Origin: CAYVBN01 sp964538565
Lineage (GTDB): Bacteria; Pseudomonadota; Alphaproteobacteria; Rhizobiales; Xanthobacteraceae
DNA: 36,484 nucleotides
NCBI GenBank assembly: GCA_964538565.1
Contig: CAZIGW010000111.1
Coordinates: 1-36,484 of the forward strand
Direction of reading: 5' to 3'
The notes under the pieces are model-generated. The model was given only the letters and a program-made list of their open reading frames with translations, did not search any database and was not told where the DNA came from. Positions 1 through 8,810 of the stretch are shown one piece after another. Positions within the stretch are counted from its first letter, which is position 1; the number at the start of each line of letters is the position of its first letter. The translations under genes and the position numbers were made by a program.

Positions 1-885
1 GTGCCCTGTGTCACGACGAACTGCCCGTGGCAGCCGTATTTCTTCGGACGCAAGGGCGATCCGCGCAAGGGCTTCACCTGGACCTACCACTTCTTCTGGG
101 GCCTCGAGGACGTGATCGCGGCGTTCCTCGCGCTGTGGGACGGCGCGCCGACCAACAAGGTCGTCGGCGGCCTCTTTCCCAACGACGCCGACGGCAATGC
201 CTGGGGCGACGCCAAACTGGGCCTGCCGCCGGCCCTCGCCAAGGCCGGCTACCGGCTGATCGATCCCGGCCGCTACCAGGTGTTGAACAACGACTTCACC
301 TCGCAGATCACCGCATTCAAATCGGCCGGGGCGGAAATCGTCACCGGCAACATGATCCCGCCCGACTTCGCCACCTTCTGGTCGCAGGCAGCCCAACAGG
401 GCTTCCGGCCGAAGATCGTTACCATCGGCAAGGCGCTGCTCTTTCCGTCGGTGATCGAGTCGCTCGGCGCGCGCGGCAACGGCCTGACGAGCGAGATCTG
501 GTGGACTCCGCACCATCCCTTCTCGTCCGGGCTGACCGGCCAGAGCGCGGCGCAACTGACCAACGCCTACACCAAGGCCACCCAGCGGCCGTGGACACAG
601 CCGATCGGCTTCCAGCACGCGCTGTTCGAGGTGGCGATCGACGTGCTCAAACGCGTGAAGAACCTGCAGGACCCGAAGTCGATCCTGCAGTCGATCGTCG
701 CGACCGACTATCGCTCGATCGTCGGCCCGGTGAAATGGACCGGCCAGCCGGTGAAGAACGTCACCAAGACGCCGCTCGTCGCCGGCCAATGGCAGCGCAA
801 GGGCGACGCTTTCGAGCTCGTGATCATCGCCAACAAGCCAGCGCCGGAGATTCCGGTCGGCGGCAAGCTTCAGCTCCTCGCGTGA
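1..885 (+). CDS. Liv-type ABC transporter substrate-binding protein, C-terminal part
   Basis: This is the periplasmic solute receptor of a branched-chain-amino-acid-type ABC importer (Peripla_BP_6 fold). The window opens inside the gene: 294 codons are present, against roughly 400-440 for the family, and no signal peptide is visible, so the GTG at base 1 is an internal codon and not a start. The visible part has features typical of the subfamily: an aromatic CPWQPYFFG stretch near its start, FPNDADGNAWGD around residue 60, and a C-terminal GxVKWTGQPVKN segment. It is followed 48 bases later by its ATPase and then by a second ATPase and two permeases, so it is the receptor of that transporter. 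The ligand cannot be read; such receptors also bind aromatic and other carboxylates. Confidence 0.85.
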   Translation: MPCVTTNCPWQPYFFGRKGDPRKGFTWTYHFFWGLEDVIAAFLALWDGAPTNKVVGGLFPNDADGNAWGDAKLGLPPALAKAGYRLIDPGRYQVLNNDFTSQITAFKSAGAEIVTGNMIPPDFATFWSQAAQQGFRPKIVTIGKALLFPSVIESLGARGNGLTSEIWWTPHHPFSSGLTGQSAAQLTNAYTKATQRPWTQPIGFQHALFEVAIDVLKRVKNLQDPKSILQSIVATDYRSIVGPVKWTGQPVKNVTKTPLVAGQWQRKGDAFELVIIANKPAPEIPVGGKLQLLA

Positions 886-933
886 GCGAAGCGTCGCCGC
901 TGCGCCTCGTGACCTGATCGTCGCGGCATCCTC

Positions 934-1662
934 ATGGCCCCGATCTTCGCGCTCGAAAAGATCCACAAACGCTTCGGAGCCGTGGTCGTCGCCGAGGGGG
1001 TCGATCTCGCGCTCGCCGAGGGCGAGGCGCTCGGCATGATCGGCCCCAACGGCGCCGGCAAGACGACGCTCTTCGCGATCGCGACCGGCACGGTGCCGCC
1101 GGACGAGGGCAGGATCGTGCTCGACGGGCGCGACATCACGCATCTTGCGCCCGAGGATCGCTGCCGGCGGGGCATCGCGCGCTCGTTCCAGATTCCGCAA
1201 CCGTTCGGCGGCATGACCGTGTTCGAAAATCTCGTCGTGGCCGCGGCCTTTGCGCGCGGCCGGCGGGAACGCGACGTCTATGCCGATTGCGCGGAGCTGC
1301 TCGCACGCTGCGGTCTCGACGACAAGGCGAACCGCCCGGCCGGCGCGCTGACGCTGCTCGACCGCAAGCGACTGGAACTCGCGCGCGCGCTCGCGACCCG
1401 TCCGCGCGTTCTCCTGCTCGACGAGGTCGCGGGCGGGCTGAGCGAGCGCGAATGCGCGGCGCTCGTCCGGCTGATCGGCGAGGTGCGCCGAACCGGCATT
1501 TCGATCATCTGGATCGAGCACGTCGTCCACGCGCTCATTGCCGTCGTCGATCGCTTGGTCGCGTTGCACGCCGGCGTGGTGGTCGCCGACGGCAACCCGA
1601 GGGAGGTGATCGCCTCGGCCGCCGTGCGGGAGATCTACATGGGGATTCCGGCCGATGCCTGA
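934..1662 (+). CDS. ABC transporter ATP-binding protein, LivG type
   Basis: Cytoplasmic ATPase of the Liv-type importer, 242 residues. Walker A is GPNGAGKTT (residues 37-45), Walker B VLLLDE (159-164), and the H-loop histidine lies in IEHVV (H196). The ABC signature is unusual: where LSGGQ is expected the protein has LTLLDRKRLE (139-148). The rest of that helix (RKRLELARAL) matches LivG proteins, so this looks like a subfamily variant and not damage. The ATG at 934 is the first start in frame after the receptor gene. The stop overlaps the start of the next ATPase by 8 bases, which suggests translational coupling. LivG and LivF normally form a heterodimer, in which one degenerate signature can be tolerated. 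Confidence 0.93.
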   Translation: MAPIFALEKIHKRFGAVVVAEGVDLALAEGEALGMIGPNGAGKTTLFAIATGTVPPDEGRIVLDGRDITHLAPEDRCRRGIARSFQIPQPFGGMTVFENLVVAAAFARGRRERDVYADCAELLARCGLDDKANRPAGALTLLDRKRLELARALATRPRVLLLDEVAGGLSERECAALVRLIGEVRRTGISIIWIEHVVHALIAVVDRLVALHAGVVVADGNPREVIASAAVREIYMGIPADA

Positions 1663-2362
1663 GGCGCCCCTCGTCGAGGTGCACGGGCTCGATGCGCACT
1701 ACGGCGCCTTCCAGGCGCTGTTCGGCGTTTCGCTGCGCGTCGAAGCCGGGCAGGTGGTCGCGGTGCTCGGCGCCAACGGGGCCGGCAAGTCGACGCTGCT
1801 CAAGTGCATTGCCGGCGCCATGCCGGCCAGGCGCGAAGCCATTCGCTTCGAGGGCGTCGGCATCGGGGGCCTGCCGGCACATGCCGCGGTTTCGCGCGGA
1901 ATCGCCCTCGTACCCGAGGGGCGGCGGCTGTTTCCCTCGCTCGACGTGGAAGAAAATCTCCTGATCGGCGGCCGGACGCGCCGGCCCGGTCCGTGGAATC
2001 TCGAGCGCGTCTACGGCCTCTTCCCTATTCTGCGTGAACGCCGGCGACAGCCCAGCACCTCGCTCTCCGGTGGTCAGCAGCAGATGCTGGCGATCGGACG
2101 CGCTCTGATGTCGAATCCGAAACTGCTGCTGTGCGACGAGATCAGCCTTGGCCTCGCACCGGTGGTGATTCGGGACATCTACGCGCGCCTGCCGGCGCTG
2201 ATCGCCGAGGGAATATCTCTGGTCATCGTCGAGCAGGACGTCGTGCAGGCGCTTTCGGCGGCGAGCCACGTCTACTGCCTGCAGGAGGGGCGCGTCTCGA
2301 TCGAAGGCCCGACCGACCGCATCACGCGCGCCGACGTCTCGGCGGCCTATTTCGGCGTGTGA
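1655..2362 (+). CDS. ABC transporter ATP-binding protein, LivF type
   Basis: Second ATPase of the importer, 235 residues, the usual LivF length. Walker A is GANGAGKST (39-47), the signature is a canonical LSGGQ (137-141), Walker B ends in D161-E162, and the H-loop position is Q194 in VEQD, as is typical of LivF proteins. It overlaps the upstream LivG-like gene by 8 bases, and the LivH-like permease starts 7 bases after its stop, so the genes form one operon. It should pair with the upstream ATPase, supplying the intact signature motif opposite the partner's Walker A. Confidence 0.95.
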   Translation: MPEAPLVEVHGLDAHYGAFQALFGVSLRVEAGQVVAVLGANGAGKSTLLKCIAGAMPARREAIRFEGVGIGGLPAHAAVSRGIALVPEGRRLFPSLDVEENLLIGGRTRRPGPWNLERVYGLFPILRERRRQPSTSLSGGQQQMLAIGRALMSNPKLLLCDEISLGLAPVVIRDIYARLPALIAEGISLVIVEQDVVQALSAASHVYCLQEGRVSIEGPTDRITRADVSAAYFGV

Positions 2363-2369
2363 GGACGCG

Positions 2370-3236
2370 ATGCAGTGGGCCAACATCATCCTGCAGGGCG
2401 TGCTCACCGGCGGACTCTACGCGATCTTCGCCGCCGGCCTGTCGCTCATCTTCGGGGTGATGCGGCTCGTCAACATCGCGCACGGCGACTTCATCGTACT
2501 CGCCGCCTATCTGGCGCTCGTCGTGACGCAGGCGCTCGGGATCGGTCCGCTGACGTCGTTGCTCGTCATCGTGCCGGTGATGGGAGCGGCCGGCTACGCG
2601 CTGCAGCGCGCGGTCCTCAACCGCACGCTGGGCGAGGACCTGTTGCCGCCACTGCTGGTGACGTTCGGCCTCTCGGTGATCATCCAGAACGGTCTGCTCG
2701 ACCTGTTCACCGCCGACAGCCGCAGGCTGCAGGCCGGCGCCATCGAGGTGGCGAGCGTTCAACTCGGCGGCGGCCTCTCCGTCGGCATGCTGCCGCTGCT
2801 GCAGTTCGTGCTCGCGATCGCGATCATCGGCGGGTTGCAGCTGCTGTTCTACCGGACCGCCCTGGGACGGGCGTTCCGCGCGACGTCCGACGATCAGGAG
2901 GTCGCCGGGCTGATGGGCATCGACAATCGCCACGTGTTCGCCCTGGCGATGGCTCTGTCGCTCGCCGTCGTGGCGGTGGCCGGGGTGTTTCTCGCCGTGC
3001 GCGCCAATTTCGATCCGGCGATCGGCCCGGCCCGCCTCATCTTCGGTTTCGAGGCGGTCATCATCGGCGGGCTCGGCAGCCTCTGGGGCACGCTGGCCGG
3101 CGGCATCATTCTCGGTGTGGCGCAGGCGATCGGAGCGGCGATCGATCCCGGATGGCAGGTTCTCGCCGGCCATCTGGCCTTTCTGCTCGTCCTTGCGGTT
3201 CGGCCGCAGGGACTGTTCGCGAAGGGGCAGGGATGA
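2370..3236 (+). CDS. branched-chain-type ABC transporter permease, LivH type
   Basis: Inner-membrane permease of 288 residues with about eight hydrophobic segments. The N-terminal pattern (GLYAIFAAGLSLIFGVMRL, then VNIAHGDF) is the LivH hallmark, and the GLGSLWGTLAGG loop near residue 230 is the coupling segment conserved in the family. The start at 2370 follows GAGGACGC. Its stop overlaps the LivM-like start in an ATGA arrangement (3233-3236). Both permeases are present, so the transporter is complete apart from the part of the receptor gene that lies outside the window. Confidence 0.95.
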   Translation: MQWANIILQGVLTGGLYAIFAAGLSLIFGVMRLVNIAHGDFIVLAAYLALVVTQALGIGPLTSLLVIVPVMGAAGYALQRAVLNRTLGEDLLPPLLVTFGLSVIIQNGLLDLFTADSRRLQAGAIEVASVQLGGGLSVGMLPLLQFVLAIAIIGGLQLLFYRTALGRAFRATSDDQEVAGLMGIDNRHVFALAMALSLAVVAVAGVFLAVRANFDPAIGPARLIFGFEAVIIGGLGSLWGTLAGGIILGVAQAIGAAIDPGWQVLAGHLAFLLVLAVRPQGLFAKGQG

Positions 3237-4267
3237 GCGCTTCGTCCTTTCGGGTCGCGCACGCGAACCGGTCGAGCCGGATCGGCCTTGCGCTGTTGAT
3301 CGGCGCGTTCGCCCTGCTCGCGGCGGCCCCCTACTGGGGCGACCGTCAGGCGCTGCGGCTGCTCGCCGAGATCTATTCCTACGTTGCGCTGGCAAGCCTG
3401 TGGAATCTGCTGGCCGGCTACGCCGGCCTCGTGTCGGTCGGGCAGCAGGCCTACGTCGGCCTCGGGGCGTACGTCTTCTTCGCCCTGACGATGCTGGGGG
3501 GCGTCGATCCGCTGATCGCCATCCCGATCGCCGGTGCGGTCGGTGCGCTCGTGGCGCTGCCGGTCGCCGGCCTCCTGTTCCGGCTGCGCGGGCACTATTT
3601 CGCCATCGGCAGCTGGGTCATCGCCGAAGTGTTTCGGCTGCTTGCCTCGCAGGTCTCGGTACTCGGCGGCGGCTCCGGCGTGAGCCTGCCGATCGGCATC
3701 GTCGCCGGCATGGCGCCGACCCGCCAAGCGCGCGAATTCCTCATCTATTGGCTCGCGCTCGGCCTGGCGGCGGTCATCCTCGGCGCCATCGTGATCCTGC
3801 TGCGGTCGCGCTACGGCCTTGCATTGACGGCGATCCGCGACAACGAGAGCGCGGCGCGCAGCAGCGGCGTGGACGTCACGCGCACCAAGCTCGTCGTCTA
3901 CATCATGACGGCGCTCGGAACGGCGACCGTGGGCGCCCTGATCTTCCTTCAGAAGCTGCGGATCTCGCCGGATACCGCGTTCAGCGTAAACGACTGGACG
4001 GCGTTCGTGATCTTCATGACGGTGATCGGCGGCATCGGGCGGATCGAGGGGCCGCTGATCGGCGCCGTCGTGTTCTTCGTCCTGCGGCAGACACTCGCCG
4101 ATCTCGGCAGTCTCTATCTTCTCATGTTGGGGGCGGTCGCGATCGGAGTCATGCTGTGGGCCCCGAAGGGGATCTGGGGCCTGCTCGCCGGCCGCTTCGG
4201 ATGGCAGCTTGTGCCGCTGGAGCGCCGGCTGGTATGGCAGAAGAGCGAACAAACATCGACACGGTGA
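3233..4267 (+). CDS. branched-chain-type ABC transporter permease, LivM type
   Basis: Second permease, 344 residues, multi-spanning. The core contains the LivM features SLWNLLAGYAGLVSVGQQAY, LRGHYFAIGSW and the coupling loop GGIGRIEGPLIGA. I chose the ATG at 3233, which overlaps the LivH stop by 4 bases (ATGA). The reading frame is open much further upstream, but that extension is arginine-rich, runs antiphase to LivH and is not coding. A BKACE-family enzyme starts 26 bases downstream, which ties the transporter to a catabolic enzyme. Confidence 0.94.
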   Translation: MSASSFRVAHANRSSRIGLALLIGAFALLAAAPYWGDRQALRLLAEIYSYVALASLWNLLAGYAGLVSVGQQAYVGLGAYVFFALTMLGGVDPLIAIPIAGAVGALVALPVAGLLFRLRGHYFAIGSWVIAEVFRLLASQVSVLGGGSGVSLPIGIVAGMAPTRQAREFLIYWLALGLAAVILGAIVILLRSRYGLALTAIRDNESAARSSGVDVTRTKLVVYIMTALGTATVGALIFLQKLRISPDTAFSVNDWTAFVIFMTVIGGIGRIEGPLIGAVVFFVLRQTLADLGSLYLLMLGAVAIGVMLWAPKGIWGLLAGRFGWQLVPLERRLVWQKSEQTSTR

Positions 4268-4293
4268 ACTTGGGGAACGACAGGAGCGTAGAA

Positions 4294-5235
4294 ATGGCAG
4301 CGAAGTCCAACAACAAGGTGATCATCACATGCGCCGTCACGGGCTCGATTCATACGCCCACGATGTCGGACGCGCTGCCGGTCACGCCGGACCAGATCGC
4401 CACCCAGGCGGTGGATGCCGCAAAGGCCGGCGCCGCCGTCCTGCACCTGCACGCGCGCGATCCGCAGGACGGCCGGCCGACCGGCGACCCGGCCGTCTTC
4501 ATGCAGTTCCTGCCGCGCATCAAGCAGTCGTGCGACGCCATCATCAACATCACGACTGGCGGTGCCGTCACCATGACGGTCGAGGAGCGGCTGGCGGCCG
4601 CCATGCAGTTCTCGCCCGAAATGTGCTCGCTCAACATGGGCTCGATGAATTTCGCGCTCTATCCGATGGCGGCACGCTACAAGACCTGGAAGTACGACTG
4701 GGAGGAGCAGTACCTGCTGCAGTCGGACCAGAACATATTTCGCAACACGTTCCGCGACATCGAGCGCATCTACAAGCTGATGGGCGAGGGACACGGCACC
4801 AAGTTCGAGCACGAGTGCTACGACGTCGGCCACCTGTACAATCTCGCGCATTGCGTCGACCGCGGACTGTTCAAGCCGCCGATCTTCCTGCAGCTCATCT
4901 TCGGCATTCTCGGCGGCATCGGCGCCGACATGGAAAACCTGATGTTCATGAAGCGCACCGCCGACAAGCTGTTCGGGGATCAGTATCGATGGTCGGTGCT
5001 CGCCGGCGGCCGCCATCAGATCCCGTTCGCCACCCAGGCGGTGATGCTGGGCGGCAACGTCCGGGTCGGGCTCGAGGACAGTCTCTATATCGGGCGCGGC
5101 AGGCTCGCGACGAGCAACGCCGAGCAGGTGGCGAAGATCCGCCGCCTCGCCGAGGAACTCGGCTACGAGGTCGCGACGCCAGCCGAGGCGCGCGACATCC
5201 TCGGACTCAAAGGCGCCGATCGGGTCAAATTCTAG
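4294..5235 (+). CDS. beta-keto acid cleavage enzyme (BKACE/DUF849 family)
   Basis: A 313-residue protein of the BKACE family, Zn-dependent enzymes that cleave a 3-keto acid with acetyl-CoA to give acetoacetate and a CoA ester (the prototype is 3-keto-5-aminohexanoate cleavage enzyme). The metal-binding HLHARDP motif is at 51-57 (H51, H53). NITTGG is at 85-90, LNMGSMNF at 113-120, and the conserved Glu of the VGLEDS motif is E261. The ATG at 4294 is preceded by AGGAG. It is the last gene of the transporter operon, so the imported compound probably yields a beta-keto acid. Family members include triacetate-cleaving enzymes of phloroglucinol breakdown, but substrate cannot be assigned from motifs alone. 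Confidence 0.9.
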   Translation: MAAKSNNKVIITCAVTGSIHTPTMSDALPVTPDQIATQAVDAAKAGAAVLHLHARDPQDGRPTGDPAVFMQFLPRIKQSCDAIINITTGGAVTMTVEERLAAAMQFSPEMCSLNMGSMNFALYPMAARYKTWKYDWEEQYLLQSDQNIFRNTFRDIERIYKLMGEGHGTKFEHECYDVGHLYNLAHCVDRGLFKPPIFLQLIFGILGGIGADMENLMFMKRTADKLFGDQYRWSVLAGGRHQIPFATQAVMLGGNVRVGLEDSLYIGRGRLATSNAEQVAKIRRLAEELGYEVATPAEARDILGLKGADRVKF

Positions 5236-5337
5236 AGCGTTTTCGAGCAAACGGGGTATCGGTTCGCGTGAAGGAAACGCCTCAAGGCAAGAACCGCGAG
5301 CCCCGGCCTTGATTCCCATCAAGGCCGGGAGGCCTCT
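5235..5337. repeat. dispersed intergenic repeat, family 1, copy 1
   Basis: About 100 bases starting GAGCGTTTTCGAGC directly at the BKACE stop codon and continuing through GGTATCGGTTCGCGTGAAG, AAACGC and CAAGAACC. It aligns almost end to end with 23592-23691. I recall similar elements between genes in Bradyrhizobium-type genomes. No coding potential is seen. Confidence 0.8.
5302..5329. terminator. strong hairpin after BKACE gene
   Basis: A perfect 12-bp stem (CCCGGCCTTGAT / ATCAAGGCCGGG) with a 4-base loop lies 66 bases after the BKACE stop, inside the intergenic repeat, and between two genes pointing towards each other. No U-run follows, so it is not a classical intrinsic terminator. It could still stop or protect transcripts arriving from either side. 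Confidence 0.5.
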
Positions 5338-5436
5338 GGTCCGATGCGCAAGAGCCGGCCCGGCCAGCTGCATTCTGGCCCCGCTCAACGCGAACCGGGT
5401 GATCGATCGCGGGTGCGCGCGCGGGAGCCAGACCGG

Positions 5437-6039
5437 CTAGCGCGAGGATGCGCCGGGTGAGAACAGCCGCAGAACCGCGTTCCAGAGAACCCGCAGCATC
5501 AGCGACAACCCTGAGATCGGCTTGGCGGCAGCATCGGGCGCCGCGGGCTGCCCTCTGGCCGCGGCGTTGCCCGCGGCCGACGCTTGTTCCTGTGCAAGCA
5601 GGGCTGCCAGTGCGGCGGCGAACTGGCCGATGAGCTGCGTGGCCACATCCTGGATCATCCCGGTCCCGCGGCCGTATTGGGCGACGGAGCCCGACAGGTT
5701 GAGATTGGTTTCGACGTTCACCCGCGTGCCGGCCCCGGCCGGTTCGAGCATGAAGGTGACCACGGCATTGGCGCCACCCCGGCCTTTCGAGTCCGTCCCC
5801 TGCGCCTTGACGCGGGCGCGACGGGCGACTTCGTCGACCTCCTCGAACTTGGCGGTTCCGACGAAGGCGAGCGCGACCGGGCCGAGCCTGACCGAGACTT
5901 TTCCCTTGTAGGTCTGCGGGTCGATGACCTGCAGGAGTTCAGCCCCGGGCATGCACGGGGCGATGCGCTCGATGTCGAGCAGGATCTTCCAGGCTTCGGC
6001 GGGCGGTCGGGCGACCTCGAAACTGTTCTTGATTTCCAT
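5437..6039 (-). CDS. CoxG/SRPBCC family protein
   Basis: A 200-residue protein beginning MEIKNSFEVARPPAEAW, the standard opening of the carbon monoxide dehydrogenase subunit G (CoxG) branch of the SRPBCC fold. The domain covers about residues 1-145 and includes IAPCMPGAE, a CoxG hallmark. An Ala-rich linker follows, then a hydrophobic C-terminal segment (SGLSLMLRVLWNAVLRLF) that could anchor it to the membrane, as in other CoxG proteins. The ATG at 6039 has GAGAGG upstream; further in-frame codons upstream look non-coding. CoxG proteins help recruit or mature molybdenum hydroxylases. A Mo hydroxylase large subunit lies about 8 kb away on the other strand, so a link is possible but not shown. 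Confidence 0.88.
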   Translation of the reverse strand: MEIKNSFEVARPPAEAWKILLDIERIAPCMPGAELLQVIDPQTYKGKVSVRLGPVALAFVGTAKFEEVDEVARRARVKAQGTDSKGRGGANAVVTFMLEPAGAGTRVNVETNLNLSGSVAQYGRGTGMIQDVATQLIGQFAAALAALLAQEQASAAGNAAARGQPAAPDAAAKPISGLSLMLRVLWNAVLRLFSPGASSR

Positions 6040-6124
6040 GATTCCTCTCGACGTCAGACCGGCGGCGATCAGAGCGGCAGCGTTTCCACGACGCAAGGCG
6101 CGCGTGGCATGCACTCGTTGTCAT

Positions 6125-6145
6125 ATTTGCGCGTCCGTAGCAAAT
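6125..6145. promoter_or_regulatory. inverted repeat upstream of coxG-like gene
   Basis: ATTTGC and GCAAAT are separated by 9 bases, giving a 21-base inverted repeat whose near edge is 86 bases upstream of the CoxG start. Its AT content stands out from the surroundings. It could be an operator; which protein binds it is unknown. Confidence 0.35.
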
Positions 6146-6313
6146 CTGCGGGCCGGATGCATTGGGTCGGGGAGATCGGGCTCGACCGGGTGTCGTTCGG
6201 CACCGGCCGCCGGTCAACACGGGGCATCCAGGGGCGCGGCGCGGACCGTCCGCGAAGCGCACCGTCGGAGATCGGACGAGGTTGGCTCGAAAAAGGGCGG
6301 TACCGGTGGGGTC

Positions 6314-6435
6314 GCGATCCGCAACAGTGGAAGCCGGTTTGCGTCGGATCGCGCTCCCGTTCCTTGACCTGGCGCATGAGTTCGTCGGCGACCCGGCCCC
6401 ACTTCGCCGGATCATGCGCCAGGCCGATGCCGCAG
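6314..6435. repeat. dispersed intergenic repeat, family 2, copy 1
   Basis: About 120 bases that align with 22945-23064 in the same orientation. Shared blocks include TTGCGTC, GATCGCGCTC, GCGCATGA and CCGGATCATGCGCCA. It is non-coding. Confidence 0.75.
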
Positions 6436-6459
6436 TCGTGCGACCGCCAAGTCAGGCCG

Positions 6460-7626
6460 TCAACGCCTGCGCGCCTGGTCCCATTTGAGGAAGTCCTGGT
6501 ACAGCTGCTCGCGAGCTTGCGGATTGGGCATGGAGGTACCAATTAAGCTCCCGGTTCCACGGGCAGCCAGGAACTGCTCGAAGCGCTGGCGGCGGCTGTC
6601 CTCGGACGACTCCTCCCGGTGCTGCTTCAGCCATTCATCCGCCGGTTCGAAGCGCTTCCAGCCGGGCAGTTCGGCGGCGAGGTTCACTTCCTTCCACTTC
6701 GGATGGCGCGGCGGCTTCTTGAACTCGTCAAGTTTCGAGAAGAACGCATCCACGAACCGTTCGAGGCGGCGATAGCGGTCGGTGTTCTTCGGCCAGTTGT
6801 AGGCGATGATCACCGCCCCGTAGGCGATCGTCTCGACCCGCTGGCCGCGTTCGATCAGCCCGGGATAGTCCTCGTTGCTGAGGATGGCGGGCAGGTAATC
6901 CTGCTGCAGCTGCTTGGCATAGGGAATCGGCAGCAGACGGAATCCGTCGGCCTGTGTCAGCTTCCTGATCGAGGGGGCCGGCTTGCCGCCGAATTGGATG
7001 GTCGCCGCGATTTCTCCCGACTTCATTTTCTCGTATGCGTCGGCCTGCCCCATGTTCACTTCATCGACGTCGATGCCGAGGCGGGCGAACACGTCGCGCG
7101 CGCCGACGTTGGTGGCGCTGCCGCGATCGCTGAAATTCACCTTTTTCCCGCGCAGCTGTTCGAGCGACCTGATGCCGGAACTCGCGTGCACGAGAACGTG
7201 CATCTCGTCGTTGAAGAGCTTCGTGATGTAGACGATCTTGTCGTCGATATTGCCGAGTTCTCCGGTGCGGCGGAAATTGCTGAGCACGCCCGTGACGGTG
7301 ATGCCCATGTCGATTCCCTTGAGGAACCGCACGTCGCGCACGTTCTGCTCGCCCCCCTTGCCGATGATGGGGAGAACCCGCATGTTGTCGCCGTCGTCGA
7401 GCACGGCGGACAGATCATACGCGATGGTCAGCCATGCGGCATTGATGTTGCCGGAGACGATGGAGACTGTATTAGAGTTGATCCGTTCCCCGATGCTGTT
7501 GAGCGTCTGGGCCGAATGTTGTTGCTGGGCGTATCCCACTTCCGCGAAACAGATTGCGCCGAAGAGAGCGAGCAGCCCCGCGAACAGACCGACCCGTGGC
7601 CACATTGGCCGCCGTTCGATTCGCAT
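6460..7626 (-). CDS. TAXI-family TRAP transporter solute-binding protein
   Basis: A 388-residue exported receptor. The N-terminus is basic, then a hydrophobic stretch (VGLFAGLLALFGAICFAEV) and a likely cleavage after GYA near residue 33. The mature part has the TAXI/NMT1-like pattern: an early glycine- and asparagine-rich ligand loop (SIVSGNINAAWLTIAYDLS), then GSATNVGARDVF around residue 175. Such proteins normally deliver dicarboxylates or amino acids to a fused DctQM-type permease, but no TRAP membrane subunit is in the window, so this is an orphan receptor here or uses a permease elsewhere. It lies 278 bases downstream of the alpha/beta hydrolase on the same strand and may have its own promoter. 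The C-terminal 60 residues are highly charged. Confidence 0.88.
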   Translation of the reverse strand: MRIERRPMWPRVGLFAGLLALFGAICFAEVGYAQQQHSAQTLNSIGERINSNTVSIVSGNINAAWLTIAYDLSAVLDDGDNMRVLPIIGKGGEQNVRDVRFLKGIDMGITVTGVLSNFRRTGELGNIDDKIVYITKLFNDEMHVLVHASSGIRSLEQLRGKKVNFSDRGSATNVGARDVFARLGIDVDEVNMGQADAYEKMKSGEIAATIQFGGKPAPSIRKLTQADGFRLLPIPYAKQLQQDYLPAILSNEDYPGLIERGQRVETIAYGAVIIAYNWPKNTDRYRRLERFVDAFFSKLDEFKKPPRHPKWKEVNLAAELPGWKRFEPADEWLKQHREESSEDSRRQRFEQFLAARGTGSLIGTSMPNPQAREQLYQDFLKWDQARRR

Positions 7627-7904
7627 AGCACCCTCCCATGCTGTCAGATTGACGCCGACACACCGTCGCGGCGCGCAGGCGCAATCGCAGCTTGTCGAGG
7701 CGTCTGCCGGCAGTCAATCTCACCAAGCGGGCACAAATTTGGTGGATGTTGTGTCGTTAGTATGACTGGCGTGGTCGCCGATTGCGACCACCCGGAAACT
7801 TGCATTTGATGTACGTGGCTTGCGGCCGTGCCCCCCGGAAATTGACGCTGCGGCACGGTTTCCGCGACACGACTCGGGTGCGGCCAAGCAGCGCGGCGCC
7901 GGCT

Positions 7905-8738
7905 TCAGCTTGCGGCAACCGCCAACAGTCTCGCCAGCTCGGAGGAGATCCGCTCCGGGTTCTCGAGCGGGGTGAGGTGGCGTGCGCCCGGCAGGATCGC
8001 GAGGGTGGAGCCGCGAATACCGGCGTTGAGTTCTTCGGCCATCTTGACCGGGGTGGCGTAGTCTTCCTCGCCGACCAAGATGCAAGTGGGAACCGTTATA
8101 CTGCGAAGCTGCGCCCGCAGGTCGAAACTGCCCAGCATTCGGCACGTCTCGGCATAGGCCGGAACGTCGTTTCGCAGGAACGTTTCGACGCAGGAGCGCA
8201 CAACGTCCGGATGGTCCTTGCGGAACTGCTCGCCGAACCAGCGCGTGACCTGGAAGTCGATCAGTGACGACAGGCCGGACTCGATGGCCGTCGCCGCCCG
8301 CTTCTTCCATGCCTCCGGCGCGCCTTCGCCGTACCACGCGGTGGTGTCGACGAGCCCGAGAGCGCTCGTGCGCTTCGCATGGCGGATTCCGAAGGCGAGG
8401 GCTACCGATCCGCCCATCGAAGCCCCGCCGACCGCGGCGCGCTCCCAGCCGAGGTGATCCATCAGGTCGGCGAGATCGTCGGCGAAGATGTCGAGCGTGT
8501 ACGGCCCCTCCGGCTTGCCCGAGGCGCCGTGACCGCGGCAGTCGTAGAGCAGGACGCAGGCGCCGCCGGCCAGCCGCTCCGCGACCGGGCGCCAGAAGCG
8601 GCGATCCATCGCAAGCGAATGGATCAACGCGACCCGCGGGCGCGAGGGTTCGCCGAGGATTTCATAGACGATGCGGGTGCCGTCGCGGGTCGTGCAGACG
8701 CCTTCGGGCTTCGACTGCGCCTCTGTGAGCATGGCCAT
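7905..8738 (-). CDS. alpha/beta hydrolase (enol-lactonase-like)
   Basis: A 277-residue single-domain alpha/beta hydrolase, cytoplasmic (no signal peptide). The catalytic triad can be read: nucleophile S107 in GASMGGS, acid D226 in GEEDYATP, base H254 in GARHLTPLENP. The oxyanion loop is HSLAMD (40-45), and the DCRGHGASGKPEGPYT strand-turn is typical of 3-oxoadipate enol-lactone hydrolases and meta-cleavage product hydrolases. It lies 72 bases after the ABC permease on the same strand, so it is probably co-transcribed and may hydrolyse the imported compound or a ring-opened product. The exact substrate is not known; 3-oxoadipate enol-lactonase is only the nearest common name. Confidence 0.9.
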   Translation of the reverse strand: MAMLTEAQSKPEGVCTTRDGTRIVYEILGEPSRPRVALIHSLAMDRRFWRPVAERLAGGACVLLYDCRGHGASGKPEGPYTLDIFADDLADLMDHLGWERAAVGGASMGGSVALAFGIRHAKRTSALGLVDTTAWYGEGAPEAWKKRAATAIESGLSSLIDFQVTRWFGEQFRKDHPDVVRSCVETFLRNDVPAYAETCRMLGSFDLRAQLRSITVPTCILVGEEDYATPVKMAEELNAGIRGSTLAILPGARHLTPLENPERISSELARLLAVAAS

Positions 8739-8810
8739 GGATCGCCTTCTTGGGAAGAAACGAGGGTCGGTCTGCCAGGACGGCAGCGTTCGTCCATCCG
8801 TGACCGGGCC

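Larger units (their letters stand above)
6040..6459. other. intergenic stretch of 420 bases
   Basis: This gap lies between the TAXI-type gene and the CoxG gene, both on the - strand. It holds a family 2 repeat (about 6314-6435) and an inverted repeat upstream of CoxG (6125-6145). I find no convincing small gene: the open frames here are Arg/Pro-rich and lack ribosome binding sites. Confidence 0.6.

Noticed and set aside
5302..5329. Classical intrinsic terminator
   Set aside because: The stem is strong but no T-run follows; kept only as a hairpin of uncertain role.
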